Shown: positions 18,324 to 27,094, counted from the stretch's first letter. The stretch: DNA of 64,000 nucleotides from Candidatus Bipolaricaulota bacterium (GCA_025060415.1 JANXBT010000002.1:124001-188000), one strand, 5' to 3'. Made by a program: numbers and translations. Notes: generated by a model from the sequence alone, not told the origin.

Positions 18324-18415
18324 GGAGGGATGCTCGAGGGGCCGAAGAGGACGGCTTGCTAAGCCGTTGCCGGGGCTTAAAACCCCGGCCGCGGGTTCGA
18401 ATCCCGCTCCCTCCG
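18324..18415 (+). tRNA. tRNA-Ser(GCT)
   Basis: The 92-nt cloverleaf has an acceptor stem GGAGGGA/TCCCTCC, an anticodon loop TTGCTAA (anticodon GCT, codons AGC/AGU), a long variable arm closing GCCGGGG/CCCCGGC as in class II tRNAs, a TTCGAAT T-loop and discriminator G. The 3' CCA is not encoded. Confidence 0.96.
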
Positions 18416-18417
18416 TA

Positions 18418-18495
18418 GCGCCCGTAGCTCAGCCCGGACAGAGCGCTGGCCTCCGGAGCCAGAGGTCGCAGGTTCAAATCCTGCCGGGCGTACCA
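18418..18495 (+). tRNA. tRNA-Arg(CCG)
   Basis: It starts 2 nt after tRNA-Ser. The anticodon loop is CTCCGGA between CTGGC and GCCAG (anticodon CCG, codon CGG). The acceptor is GCGCCCG/CGGGCGT with a terminal G-U pair; the T-loop is TTCAAAT and CCA is encoded (18493-18495). The last 22 nt overlap the 3' end of alr on the other strand. Confidence 0.95.
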
Positions 18496-19574
18496 CCTTT
18501 TTCCGCGCCCACGAACCGGCGGCGCGCGCAAAGGAGCACCGGCACGAGCACCGGGCACACCCAGCCTGGCCGCTCGACCTCCGGGCCGAAAAGCAGGGCC
18601 GCGTCCCCACGCCGCACCCGCGCCACCCCGCTCACGTCGCAGGCCACCGTGTCCATGGCGATCTTCCCCACGAGGGGCGCGCGGTGCTCGTGCACCAGCA
18701 CATCGCGCAGCTCGGGCCGGAGGCCGTGGCTGTAGCCGGCGGCGAGGATGGCCAGCCGCGCCGGCCGCTCCGTCACGAAGGTCCGCCCGTACCCCACGGG
18801 CCATCCCGCCGGGACCTCCCGTACCGCGGCGATCCGCGTCCACACCCGGGCCGCCGGCGTAAGGGGCACGGGAGGCCGAGCCGGCCCCTCCGGATAGCCG
18901 TAGGCCGCGGTGCCCACCCGCACTAGATTCAGGGGCGGCGCTGTGGCCTCGTGGAAGGCCAGGACCGCCGCGGAGTTGGCCAAATGCTTCCAGGGCGCCT
19001 CCACCCGCCCCTCCCACTCCTGAAGGATTTTGCGGAACCACCACACCTGGGCCCGCGTGAACTCCAGGTCCTCCGGGGCCGTCCCGTAGGCCGAGGAAAG
19101 GTGCGAGAAGATCCCCGCTAGCTCCGTGTACCGGGGGTTCAAGGAAGCCAGGGCCTGTTCGGCCTCCTCGGGGAGGAGCCCGAAGCGGCCCATGCCCGTG
19201 TCGATCTCCAGGTGCACGAGGGCCTTCTTGCCCGCGCGGCGCGCGGCCGCCTCCACCTCCCCCAACATCCCCAGGTCCCCTAAAGGGATGTGGAGGCCGG
19301 CGCGGATCGCGGCCACCAGCTCCTCCCCCACGGGCGGGATCATGAGGAAGATGGGCTGGGCGAGGCCGGCTTTGCGTAGGGCCTGGGCCTCGCGCACGTG
19401 GGCCACCCCGAACCAGTCCACGATCTCCGCGGCGGCGCGGGCCACCGGCACAAGGCCGTGGCCGTAGGCGTCCTCCTTGACCACGAACATGAGGGCCACG
19501 CGTTTGGGAAGCCACTCCCGCAGGTGCGCGAGGTTCGCCCGGATCGCCCGGAGGTCCACCACCGCGTGAACCAT
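18474..19574 (-). CDS. alr: Alanine racemase
   Basis: The product is a 366-residue fold-type III PLP enzyme. PLP lysine is Lys33 in the VVKEDAYGHG motif; the second catalytic base is Tyr262 in GYGRTF; the LEIDTGMGRFG and GYSHGLRPELR segments are also present. It interconverts L- and D-alanine for peptidoglycan, fitting the wall genes nearby. The stop codon lies inside the T-arm of the convergent tRNA-Arg, so the last seven codons are antisense to a tRNA. The ATG is preceded by AGGG. It is divergent from hypF. Confidence 0.93.
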   Translation of the reverse strand: MVHAVVDLRAIRANLAHLREWLPKRVALMFVVKEDAYGHGLVPVARAAAEIVDWFGVAHVREAQALRKAGLAQPIFLMIPPVGEELVAAIRAGLHIPLGDLGMLGEVEAAARRAGKKALVHLEIDTGMGRFGLLPEEAEQALASLNPRYTELAGIFSHLSSAYGTAPEDLEFTRAQVWWFRKILQEWEGRVEAPWKHLANSAAVLAFHEATAPPLNLVRVGTAAYGYPEGPARPPVPLTPAARVWTRIAAVREVPAGWPVGYGRTFVTERPARLAILAAGYSHGLRPELRDVLVHEHRAPLVGKIAMDTVACDVSGVARVRRGDAALLFGPEVERPGWVCPVLVPVLLCARRRFVGAEKGGTPGRI

Positions 19575-19648
19575 GGCCCTAATTTCAAGCCCCTCCTCCC
19601 CGCGGCACGAATCCCCCGCGACCCGCCGCGGGGGGACAACTGCCCCGC

Positions 19649-19654
19649 TATACT
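19649..19654 (+). promoter_or_regulatory. hypF -10 element
   Basis: TATACT ends 9 nt before the hypF ATG. No Shine-Dalgarno sequence is present and no good -35 is visible. The layout suggests a leaderless or nearly leaderless mRNA. Confidence 0.5.
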
Positions 19655-19663
19655 TACGGCTCC

Positions 19664-21907
19664 ATGCGGCGGTGGCGCATCCACGTGGAGGGAACCGTAC
19701 AGGGCGTGGGGTTCCGGCCGTTCGTTTACCGCCTCGCCGTGCGCCACGGCCTGGGCGGGTACGTGCGCAACCTGGGCGAGGCCGGGGTGGAGATCGAGGC
19801 GGAGGGCGAGCCCGCGGCCCTGGAGGCGTTCCTCGCCGCGCTGCAGGAGGAGAAGCCGCCTTTAGCGGAAATCGAGCGGCTTTCCGTCCAGGACCTGCCG
19901 CCCTTGGGCGAACGGGGATTCCGCATCCTCCCCTCCCGGGACCACGGCGAGGGCTCGGGCCTCATCCCCCCCGACACGGCCACCTGCGCCCTGTGCCTGC
20001 GGGACATCGAGGACCCCCAAAGCCGCTTCCACGGCTATTGGGCCACAAGCTGCACCGATTGCGGCCCGCGCTTCACTGTGGTGGAGGCCCTGCCCTACGA
20101 CCGGCCCCGCACGGCCTTCCGGGACTTTCCCCTGTGCCCGGAGTGCGCCCGCGACTACCGCAACCCCCTGGATCGGCGCTACCACGCCCAAACCATCGCC
20201 TGCCCCGCTTGCGGCCCCAAGCTCTCCTTTTGGGCAAACGGGCAGGAGGTGTCGGGGGATCCGGTGGTCCTGGCCCAGGAGGCCCTGCGGGCCGGGAGGA
20301 TCCTGGCCATCAAGGGCCTGGGGGGGACGCACTTGGCGTGCGACGCCACGCGGGAGGAGGCGGTGGCCGAGCTTCGGCGGCGGCTGGGCCGGCCGGCCCA
20401 GCCCTTCGCCCTCATGGCCCGGGAGGACCAGGTCCCCCTTTTCGCCCAGCCCAGCGCCGAGGAGTGGCGGCTTTTGCGCTCCCCCCGCCGGCCCATCGTC
20501 GTCCTCCCCCAGCGGCCGGGCTACCTCGCGCCCTCCGTGGCCCCCGGCCTCCACACCGTGGGCGTGATGCTCCCCTACACCGGGCTCCACCACCTCCTCC
20601 TCCGGGGCCTGCCCTTCCCCCTGGTCATGACGAGCGCGAACTTCCCGGGCCGGCCCATGCTCATCGACAACGCGCGGATCCTTAAGGAGCTCGCGGGGGT
20701 GGCCGATGCCTTCCTCCTCCACGACCGCAGGATCGTGGCCCGCTGCGACGACTCCGTGCTCCGGGTTGGTCCCGCCGGCCCGGTGTTCCTGCGGCGTTCC
20801 CGTGGCTGGGTCCCCGAGGCCCTCCCCCTGGCCCTCGGGGCCGAGCCCCTCCTCGCCCTGGGCGGCGACCTCAACGTGACCTTCGCCCTCTACGCCCGGG
20901 GGAAGGTCTTCCTCTCCCAGCACATCGGGAACACGGAGGAACTGGAGACCCTGGAGTTCCTGCGGGAGGCCCTGGACCACTTCCTGCGCCTTTTGGGGCT
21001 GCCCAGGCCCAGGCGGATCGCGTGCGACTTGCATCCCGCGTTCCCCACCCGGCGGCTTGCGGAGGAGCTTGGGGAAGCCATCCCTGTGCAGCACCACGTG
21101 GCCCATGTGGCGGGCCTGGCCGGCGAGCACAGGGTGTGGGAGCTTGTGGGAATCGCCGTGGACGGCTACGGGTACGGCCTGGACGGCGCGGCGTGGGGCG
21201 GGGAGGTGCTCCTCTGGCGGCGGGGGGAGTTCCGGCGCGTGGGGCACCTGCGGCCGGTCCCCCTGCCCGGGGGGGACCTGGCGGCCCTCCGCCCCGGCCG
21301 CATGGCCGCGAGCTTCCTCCTCGCCGCCGGCCTCCCCTTGGACGAGGCCCCCTTGCCCCCCGCGGAGCTCCGCCTGGTGCGCGCCCAAATCGAGCGGGGG
21401 CTGAACGCGCCCCCCACCACCAGCGCGGGGCGGTTCTTGGACGCGGTGGCCGCCTGGCTTGGGGTCTGCCGCGAGCGCACCTACGAGGGCGAGCCCGCCA
21501 TGCGGCTGGAGGCCCTCGCCGCCCAGGGCCGCCCCCTCCCCCTCGAGCCGCCCATCCGGGAAGAGGCGGGCGTGCTCCTCCTCGATACGCCCGCGCTTTT
21601 CCGGGAGCTTTGGGAGCGGCGGCGGAGGGGGGCCCGGCCGGCGGACCTCGCGGCCACCGCCCAGGACGCGCTGGCCCGCGGGCTGGCCCGCATCGCCCTC
21701 CGGATCGCCCAAAACGAGGGCATTGCGGCCGTGGGCCTCACGGGCGGAGCGGCCGTGAACGCCGCCCTCGCCCGGGCGGCCAAGGAGGAGGTGGAGGCCG
21801 CGGGCCTGCGGTTCCTGGCCCACCGCCAGGTGCCCCCGGGCGACGGCGGCCTCGCCTTTGGGCAACTCGTGCACGCCGCCTGGGCCCTCGGCCTCCCCAG
21901 GGATTGA
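19664..21907 (+). CDS. hypF: Carbamoyltransferase HypF ([NiFe] hydrogenase maturation)
   Basis: The product is a 747-residue protein with all HypF domains in order: acylphosphatase (1-90, VEGTVQGVGFRPF), two zinc-finger pairs (Cys108/111, 130/133, 158/161, 180/183), a YrdC-like domain (about 200-385, with KGLGGTHLACDA), and a Kae1-like carbamoyl transfer domain (QHHVAHVAGL and DGYGYGLDG). HypF makes the thiocarbamate on HypE that becomes the CN ligands of the hydrogenase active site. No other hyp or hydrogenase gene is in the window, so it is an isolated maturation gene. Length is canonical. Confidence 0.96.
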   Translation: MRRWRIHVEGTVQGVGFRPFVYRLAVRHGLGGYVRNLGEAGVEIEAEGEPAALEAFLAALQEEKPPLAEIERLSVQDLPPLGERGFRILPSRDHGEGSGLIPPDTATCALCLRDIEDPQSRFHGYWATSCTDCGPRFTVVEALPYDRPRTAFRDFPLCPECARDYRNPLDRRYHAQTIACPACGPKLSFWANGQEVSGDPVVLAQEALRAGRILAIKGLGGTHLACDATREEAVAELRRRLGRPAQPFALMAREDQVPLFAQPSAEEWRLLRSPRRPIVVLPQRPGYLAPSVAPGLHTVGVMLPYTGLHHLLLRGLPFPLVMTSANFPGRPMLIDNARILKELAGVADAFLLHDRRIVARCDDSVLRVGPAGPVFLRRSRGWVPEALPLALGAEPLLALGGDLNVTFALYARGKVFLSQHIGNTEELETLEFLREALDHFLRLLGLPRPRRIACDLHPAFPTRRLAEELGEAIPVQHHVAHVAGLAGEHRVWELVGIAVDGYGYGLDGAAWGGEVLLWRRGEFRRVGHLRPVPLPGGDLAALRPGRMAASFLLAAGLPLDEAPLPPAELRLVRAQIERGLNAPPTTSAGRFLDAVAAWLGVCRERTYEGEPAMRLEALAAQGRPLPLEPPIREEAGVLLLDTPALFRELWERRRRGARPADLAATAQDALARGLARIALRIAQNEGIAAVGLTGGAAVNAALARAAKEEVEAAGLRFLAHRQVPPGDGGLAFGQLVHAAWALGLPRD

Positions 21908-21932
21908 CTTGGCCGGCCCTTCGCCCTATAGT
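21904..21932 (+). promoter_or_regulatory. cysK-cysE promoter
   Basis: TTGACT (21904-21909, overlapping the hypF stop), a 17-nt spacer and TATAGT (21927-21932) are close to consensus. Transcription would start near 21939, giving a leader of about 160 nt before cysK. Confidence 0.75.
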
Positions 21933-21938
21933 GCGCTT

Positions 21939-22101
21939 GGGGGTGAAGGGATGCGCACGAGGGTGAATGGGCGGCCTACGGCGGATCGGCTCTTGGGCCC
22001 TTGGTCCTTCGCCCCCTTGTGTAGCCGCTAACCCGCGTTTTCCATCCCCCTTCGGCGCTCCGCGGCGTGTGTGTGCCTTTTTGTGCGGAAAAGGAGGAAG
22101 G
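21939..22101 (+). promoter_or_regulatory. Long cysKE leader with possible attenuator
   Basis: The leader can fold: GGGGGTGAAGG (21939-21949, the ribosome site of a small upstream ORF) pairs with CCTTCGCCCCC (22006-22016) over 11 bp with one G-U. Near the 3' end a short GGCGC...GTGCC stem is followed by five T residues (about 22079-22083), resembling a weak terminator just before the cysK ribosome site AAGGAGGAAGG. No S-box, T-box or other known riboswitch core is recognisable. Confidence 0.4.
21951..22031 (+). CDS. Possible 26-codon leader peptide upstream of cysK
   Basis: The ORF begins with ATG after GGGGGTGAAGGG and encodes 26 residues whose last three codons before TAA are Cys-Ser-Arg. 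Cysteine and its precursor serine are the metabolites of the downstream cysK-cysE genes, so it could sense charged tRNA by attenuation. The single Cys codon makes this weak; it may be a chance ORF. Confidence 0.3.
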   Translation: MRTRVNGRPTADRLLGPWSFAPLCSR

Positions 22102-23043
22102 ATGCGGGTGGCGGAAAGCGCGTTGGAGCTCATCGGCAACACCCCCTTGGTGCGGCTTTCTCGCATCGGCCAAGGGCTCCCCTGCGAGATCCTCGGGAAG
22201 CTGGAGGCCAAAAACCCCCTGGGAAGCGTTAAGGACCGGATCGCCTGGGCCATGATCCGGGAGGCGGAGGAGCGGGGGCTCCTCCGGCCGGGGGGCGTGG
22301 TGGTGGAGCCGACCTCGGGGAACACCGGGATCGGGCTAGCCTTTGTGTGCGCCCTGCGCGGCTACCGCCTCATCCTCACCATGCCCGAGACGATGAGCCT
22401 GGAGCGGCGGGCCATTCTGCAGGCCCTGGGCGCGGAGATCGTGCTCACCCCCGCGGAGGAGGGGATGGCGGGCGCGGTGCGCGCCGCCCAAGAACTGGCG
22501 AGGCGCTACCACGCCTTCATGCCCCAGCAGTTCGAGAACCCCGCGAACCCCGGGGTCCACGCGGCCACCACGGCGGAGGAGATCTGGCGGGACACGGAGG
22601 GCCGGGTGGACATCTTCGTGGCCGGGGTGGGGACGGGCGGAACGATCACCGGGGTGGGCCGCGTCCTCAAGGCCCGCAAACCCACGGTGCAGGTGATCGC
22701 CGTGGAGCCCGCGGCTTCGCCGGTCCTTTCCGGGGGAAAACCCGGCCGGCACCGCATCCAAGGCATCGGCGCGGGCTTCGTGCCCAAGGTCCTCGATCGG
22801 TCCGTGATCGACGAGGTGATCCCGGTGAGCGACGAGGAGGCGGCGGAGACGGCGCGGCAGCTGGCCCGCAAGGAGGGGCTCCTTTTGGGGATCTCCTCGG
22901 GGGCGGCGGTGGCCGCCGCCCTCCGCGTGGCCGCCCGCCCCGCGTCCGCGGGAAAGGTCCTGGTCGTGATCCTCCCGGACACGGGCGAGCGCTACCTCTC
23001 CACCGGGCTTTTCGGAGGGAACCATGTTCCGGGGAATCCGTGA
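22102..23043 (+). CDS. cysK: Cysteine synthase A (O-acetylserine sulfhydrylase)
   Basis: The product is a 313-residue fold-type II PLP enzyme with PLP Lys44 in the GSVKDR motif, the substrate loop TSGNTG, the PLP-phosphate loop GTGGTITG and GISSGAA. It makes cysteine from O-acetylserine and sulfide. ATG 22102 has a strong AAGGAGGAAGG ribosome site; a longer in-frame start at 21967 runs through the untranslated leader and is rejected. The 3' end overlaps cysE by 20 bp, coupling the two enzymes of the pathway. Confidence 0.95.
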   Translation: MRVAESALELIGNTPLVRLSRIGQGLPCEILGKLEAKNPLGSVKDRIAWAMIREAEERGLLRPGGVVVEPTSGNTGIGLAFVCALRGYRLILTMPETMSLERRAILQALGAEIVLTPAEEGMAGAVRAAQELARRYHAFMPQQFENPANPGVHAATTAEEIWRDTEGRVDIFVAGVGTGGTITGVGRVLKARKPTVQVIAVEPAASPVLSGGKPGRHRIQGIGAGFVPKVLDRSVIDEVIPVSDEEAAETARQLARKEGLLLGISSGAAVAAALRVAARPASAGKVLVVILPDTGERYLSTGLFGGNHVPGNP

Positions 23044-23593
23044 GGACATCCGCGCCGTGATGGCCCGCGATCCCGCGGCCCGCAACGCCCTGGAGGTCCT
23101 CCTCTTCTACCCCGGCATGCACGCGATCTGGATGCACCGCCTCAACCACTGGCTTTGGCGGCACCGCCTCCGCTTCCTCGCCCGCCTCCTGGCGCACCTC
23201 ACGCGCCTCCTCACCGGCGTGGAAATCCACCCGGGGGCGAAGCTGGGGAGGCGGGTCACGATCGACCACGGGATGGGCGTGGTGATCGGGGAGACCGCGG
23301 AGATCGGGGACGACGTGCACCTCTATTCGGGGGTGGTGCTGGGCGGGGTGTCCACGGAGAAGAAGAAGCGCCATCCCACGGTGGAGGACGGGGTGGTGAT
23401 CGGGGCCCACGCCGTCCTGTTGGGCCCGATCCGGGTGGGGCGGGGCGCGCGCATCGGCGCGGGCGCGGTGGTGCGGGACGACGTGCCCCCGGGCGCCATC
23501 GTCCTGGCGCCCAAGCCCTGGGTGGTCCTGAAGCCCGAGCTCGCGGAAAAACTCCCTCCAACGGAGCTCCCCTTCTCGGGCCTGGGAATTTAG
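23024..23593 (+). CDS. cysE: Serine O-acetyltransferase
   Basis: The product is a 189-residue left-handed beta-helix acetyltransferase: an N-terminal helical part, then hexapeptide repeats including [18 protein letters not shown] (catalytic His) and the conserved long loop after GGVS with basic residues. It acetylates serine to O-acetylserine for CysK. It is shorter than E. coli CysE (273), as in Bacillus-type enzymes that lack part of the helical domain. It overlaps cysK and would form the cysteine synthase complex with it, though the usual C-terminal Ile ending is present (GLGI). Confidence 0.95.
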   Translation: MFRGIREDIRAVMARDPAARNALEVLLFYPGMHAIWMHRLNHWLWRHRLRFLARLLAHLTRLLTGVEIHPGAKLGRRVTIDHGMGVVIGETAEIGDDVHLYSGVVLGGVSTEKKKRHPTVEDGVVIGAHAVLLGPIRVGRGARIGAGAVVRDDVPPGAIVLAPKPWVVLKPELAEKLPPTELPFSGLGI

Positions 23594-23606
23594 AGGGGGT
23601 GAAACC

Positions 23607-24392
23607 ATGGTCGAGGATTGGCCGCGGGAGCTTTTCATCGAGAAGGCCGAGCTTTACCAATTGCAACTGGAGGAGTTGCTACAAAGGGCTGAACAGGAAG
23701 CGGATGCTATGATGAAACTCTTCCAGGCCCACGGAGTGCCAGCAGGTGCAAAGCTCTTGGATGTTTGCTGTGGGATTGGCCGTCACAGCGTAGCCTTAGC
23801 CAAACGTGGGTACTTTATGGTGGGCGTGGACTTCTCCCCGAAATTTTTGGAAAAAGCCAAAGCATTGGCGTTGGAAGCTCAGGTGCAAGAACGGGTGGAG
23901 TTCGTGCTTTGGGATGTCCGGGAAATCCAAAAGCTTCCCCACAAGGACTTTGACGCAGCCCTATGCCTTTTCACTTCCTTTGTGGGCTACTACAGCGAAG
24001 AGGAGGATCAAAAGTTCCTCACCTCCGCGCGAAAGCTCACGCGGCCAGGCGGAATTTTCGTCCTAGACGCTTTTTCTCGTGATCGGCTTATGCGGTTATT
24101 CCAGCCTATGATCGTCACAAAGACCGAAAGCCACATGATTGTCCAAGAAAATACCTTCGACTTTGAGAAATCCCGCCTTTCTTCTCACTGGCTTTTCTTC
24201 CTGCCCGAGGGAAATGGATGGCGTTATGCCGGGGAGGCCACGGTGAACCTCCGCACTTACTCTTTGCATGAGCTCATCCGCATGTTGCAGGAAGCGGGCT
24301 GGAAGTATCGCGCCGCGTATGGCGGGCTGGATATGTCGCCCTACGGCTTTGAGGCGCGCCGGCTCGTGGTAGTGGCGCAGAACCCGGGCTGA
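23607..24392 (+). CDS. Class I SAM-dependent methyltransferase
   Basis: The product is a 261-residue protein with SAM motif I LLDVCCGIGRHS (about 49-60), the acidic ribose-binding VGVDFSP end of strand 2, and a post-II LWDVREIQ segment. The C-terminal half is a mixed sheet that may bind substrate. The target cannot be inferred. GGGGGTG precedes the ATG by a normal spacing. GC is lower than in cysE upstream and the isomerase downstream, so it may be a recent acquisition placed between them. Confidence 0.8.
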   Translation: MVEDWPRELFIEKAELYQLQLEELLQRAEQEADAMMKLFQAHGVPAGAKLLDVCCGIGRHSVALAKRGYFMVGVDFSPKFLEKAKALALEAQVQERVEFVLWDVREIQKLPHKDFDAALCLFTSFVGYYSEEEDQKFLTSARKLTRPGGIFVLDAFSRDRLMRLFQPMIVTKTESHMIVQENTFDFEKSRLSSHWLFFLPEGNGWRYAGEATVNLRTYSLHELIRMLQEAGWKYRAAYGGLDMSPYGFEARRLVVVAQNPG

Positions 24393-24397
24393 TGGGG

Positions 24398-24403
24398 TAA
24401 ACT
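24398..24403 (+). promoter_or_regulatory. -10 element of the PGI/PMI gene
   Basis: TAAACT ends 6 nt before ATG 24410. The nearest G-rich stretch is 12 nt upstream, too far to be a normal ribosome site, so a leaderless start is plausible. Confidence 0.4.
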
Positions 24404-24409
24404 TCAAGC

Positions 24410-25429
24410 ATGCCCGGCTGGAAAGAGCTCCTCTCTTTGGACGGGGGAAGGATGCTTCAGACCCTGCGCGAGTTCCCCGAGCAAATCGAGCGTGCTTTAG
24501 GGCTTTCGTGTCGCGTCCCCAACGGGGTGCAGGGCTTCAAGAACGCTGTGGTCTTGGGCATGGGTGGGTCGGCCATCGCCGGAGATCTCCTTGCCCGCTT
24601 CGCCACCGTCCCCGTGACCACCGTAAGGGATTACGTTCTCCCCCCGTGGGTGAACGCGGATACCCTGCTCATCGCGATTTCCTATTCGGGCGAGACGGAG
24701 GAGACGCTCCAGGCCTTTCGGGAGGGGCTGCGGCGGACCAAGCGCGCCGTGGCCCTCACCACCGGCGGGGCCCTGGCCGCCCTGTGCGAAGAGCAGGAGA
24801 TCCCCTGGGTGCCCGTGCCCCCCGGCCTCCCGCCCCGCGCCGCCCTGGCCTTCCTCCTCTTCCCCATCCTGGGCTGTTTCGCCCGCCTGGGGTGCCTGCG
24901 GGAGAACCCCTCCCGGGTGCCCGCGGCCCTGCGCCCGCTGCGCGACGCCTGCCTCCCCGAGCACAACGAGAACCCCGCCCAGGCCCTCGCCCAAGCCCTG
25001 TGCGGCCAAATCCCGGTGGTCTACGGCGCGGGCATCACCGCGCCCGTGGCCTACCGCTGGAAGACCCAGATCAACGAGAACGCCAAGCAGCCCGCGTACT
25101 GGATGGAGCTCCCGGAGCTGTGCCACAACGAGATCGTCGGCTACGAGCTCGCGGGCAAGCTCTTCCCCCAGGGGGTGGTGATCTTCCTCCGCACCGCCTT
25201 CGACCACCCCCGGGTGGCCAAGCGCGTGGAGATCCTGAAGGAGGTGCTCACGGCCCGGGGGCTGGCGTTCCAGGAGGTATGGGGCCAGGGGGAGGACGCG
25301 CTGGCCCAGGCCCTCTGGCTCGTGCACCTGGGGGACTGGGTGAGCTTTTATCTGGCCCTTTTGAACGGCGTGGACCCCACGCCGGTGCGCCCCATCCAGG
25401 AGCTCAAGCGGAGGCTCAAAGAACCCTGA
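24410..25429 (+). CDS. Bifunctional phosphoglucose/phosphomannose isomerase
   Basis: The product is a 339-residue double-SIS-domain sugar isomerase: LGMGGSAIAGDL near residues 47-58, ISYSGETEET as the phosphate loop, and the family signature RWKTQINENAK with ELCHNEIVG near residues 220-245. It interconverts glucose-6-P, fructose-6-P and mannose-6-P and is the archaeal/thermophile-type PGI/PMI. Size matches the family. It overlaps the next gene by one base (TGATG). Confidence 0.9.
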   Translation: MPGWKELLSLDGGRMLQTLREFPEQIERALGLSCRVPNGVQGFKNAVVLGMGGSAIAGDLLARFATVPVTTVRDYVLPPWVNADTLLIAISYSGETEETLQAFREGLRRTKRAVALTTGGALAALCEEQEIPWVPVPPGLPPRAALAFLLFPILGCFARLGCLRENPSRVPAALRPLRDACLPEHNENPAQALAQALCGQIPVVYGAGITAPVAYRWKTQINENAKQPAYWMELPELCHNEIVGYELAGKLFPQGVVIFLRTAFDHPRVAKRVEILKEVLTARGLAFQEVWGQGEDALAQALWLVHLGDWVSFYLALLNGVDPTPVRPIQELKRRLKEP

Positions 25430-25818
25430 TGCGTCCGGAGACCCAAGCCTGGTGGGCCCAAGGGGAGTACGACCTCGCGGCGGCGCGCGCGTTGTTGGAC
25501 GCCGGGATCTTTTTCGCCGCCGCTTTCCTCTGCCACCAGGCCACGGAAAAATGGCTCAAGGCCGTGTACATCGAGCGCAAAAGGGAGCTTCCGCCTAAGA
25601 CCCACAACCTGGTGGAGCTGGGGCGGCTCCTTTCCGTTCCCGAAGAGGTCATGCACGCCCTGCGGGTTTTGAACCCGGAGTACGTGGCCGCGCGCTATCC
25701 CGACGCCGCCAACGGCATCCCCGCGGAGAACTACGACCGCCTCAAGACCGAAGGGCTCCTTTCCGCGGCGGAAAAGGTGCGGGCATGGGCCACCTCGGCG
25801 TTGATTGGCTCGAGCTGA
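25429..25818 (+). CDS. HEPN-domain protein of a HEPN/MNT module
   Basis: The product is a 129-residue all-alpha protein with the HEPN family pattern AxxxLCHQATEKWLKAVY in helix 2 and the PPKTHNL turn. HEPN proteins paired with nucleotidyltransferases form toxin-antitoxin systems in which the HEPN partner is often an RNase toxin. The canonical late R-x4-6-H motif is not visible; the only such spacing is in the KRELPPKTH turn. It overlaps the isomerase stop by one base and the MNT gene by 34 bp. Confidence 0.82.
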   Translation: MRPETQAWWAQGEYDLAAARALLDAGIFFAAAFLCHQATEKWLKAVYIERKRELPPKTHNLVELGRLLSVPEEVMHALRVLNPEYVAARYPDAANGIPAENYDRLKTEGLLSAAEKVRAWATSALIGSS

Positions 25819-26108
25819 AGCGCTTTTTACAGCGCGTGCACGAACGGTTCCCCCTGGAACGGGCCATCCTCTTTGGCTCCCGGGCCAAACGCGAAGAGCT
25901 CCTGCACTCGGACTACGACCTCGTCCTTGTGTCCCCCGCGTTCCGGGCCCTGCCCTACGGCGAGCGGGTGCGGCGCGTGCTCGAGCTTTGGGCCCTGGAC
26001 GTGGGCCTGCAGCCCATCCCCCTGACGCCCGAGGAGTTCGCGGAGCGGGCGGGGAGGATCACGGTGGTGGCGGAGGCCGTGCGCACGGGCCAAGAGGTCT
26101 GGCCCTAG
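25785..26108 (+). CDS. MNT-type minimal nucleotidyltransferase
   Basis: The product is a 107-residue pol-beta-fold protein with GSR (31-33) followed by DYD (Asp43, Asp45), the complete metal-binding motif. In MntA/HepT systems this enzyme AMPylates and neutralises the HEPN toxin. An AAAGGTG lies upstream of the ATG. It ends 4 bp inside the convergent mraY 3' end. Confidence 0.85.
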   Translation: MGHLGVDWLELKRFLQRVHERFPLERAILFGSRAKREELLHSDYDLVLVSPAFRALPYGERVRRVLELWALDVGLQPIPLTPEEFAERAGRITVVAEAVRTGQEVWP

Positions 26109-27094
26109 AGGCTGGCGAGGGCCCCCAAGAGGGCGCAGGCCGCGCCCACGACCCAAAGCCGCGTCACCACCTTGGGCTCGGGCCAATGGGGGCTGCGGAG
26201 CCGATGGGGCCAGGAGACCGGCGCGTCCTCCAGGTGGTGGTGGAGGGGGCTCATCTTGAAGAGGCGCACGCCCGTGAGCTTGTAGCTCCCCACCTGGAGG
26301 ATGTCGGAGAGGGCCTCGAGCACGAAGACGCCGCCCACCAGAGGGAGGAACAGGATCCCTTCAGCAGCCCAGGCCAGGCCGAACAGGAGGCCCCCCAGCC
26401 CCATGGCGCCCACATTGCCCAGGAACACCCGGGCCGGGTGGGCGTTGGCCCAAAGGAAGCCCAGCCCCGCGCCCAGGGCCGCCAAGGCCAGGGCCGCCAG
26501 CCCCGGCTTCGCCCAAAGCAGCGGAAAGAGGCCCAAAACCGCAAGGAGGAAAAGCCCCGTGGCCAAACCGTCCAGGCCGTCCGCGAGGTTCGCCCCGTTC
26601 ACCGTCCCCAAAAAGCCCAGGATCAGGAGGGGAACCCAGGCCCAGGCCGGGGGCACGAGAACGAGATCCACGAAGGGCAGGCGCAGGACGGGCGGGGACC
26701 TGAGGGCCAAGGGGAGGAGGAGGGCGGCGGCGGCGAGCTGGCTGAGAAGGGTCTGATGCGGGAAGAACCCGGTGGAGCGGGTCCGCCGCTGGGCCCGCAG
26801 GTCATCGAGAAGCCCCACCAGGGCGCCCAACCCCATGGCGGCCACGGCGAACAGGCTCGGCCCCTCCAGGCCTGCCCAGGCCCACACGAGCGCCGCGCCT
26901 AAAAGGATTAGGGCGAGCGGGACGAGCCCGCCCATGGTGGGCGTGCCCGCCTTGGGGCCGTGGGTGGCGGGCCCCTCCGGGCGGATGTGCTGGCGGGCCC
27001 GGATCCGCCGGGCCAGGCGCGGGCTGGCCCAGGCGGAGAGGGGCAGGAACAGGAGGCCGAGGACAAGGCCCAACTTCAGAACCTGGGCTTCCAC
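26105..27094 (-). CDS. mraY: Phospho-MurNAc-pentapeptide transferase MraY
   Basis: The product is a 329-residue polytopic membrane enzyme. Family motifs: HGPKAGTPTMGG (45-56), LLDD (Asp97/98), NGANLADGLDGLA (Asp172, Asp175) and SPLHHHLE near 285. It joins phospho-MurNAc-pentapeptide to undecaprenyl phosphate to make lipid I. The start is GTG 27094 behind GGAGGGG, overlapping the upstream gene by 19 bp. The gene is outside the murD-ftsZ cluster 14 kb away, which lacks mraY, murE and murF. Confidence 0.93.
   Translation of the reverse strand: MEAQVLKLGLVLGLLFLPLSAWASPRLARRIRARQHIRPEGPATHGPKAGTPTMGGLVPLALILLGAALVWAWAGLEGPSLFAVAAMGLGALVGLLDDLRAQRRTRSTGFFPHQTLLSQLAAAALLLPLALRSPPVLRLPFVDLVLVPPAWAWVPLLILGFLGTVNGANLADGLDGLATGLFLLAVLGLFPLLWAKPGLAALALAALGAGLGFLWANAHPARVFLGNVGAMGLGGLLFGLAWAAEGILFLPLVGGVFVLEALSDILQVGSYKLTGVRLFKMSPLHHHLEDAPVSWPHRLRSPHWPEPKVVTRLWVVGAACALLGALASL

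Noticed and set aside
21939-22101. SAM riboswitch or T-box in the cysK leader
   Set aside because: No S-box core and no T-box consensus; only the mini-ORF and pairing remain.
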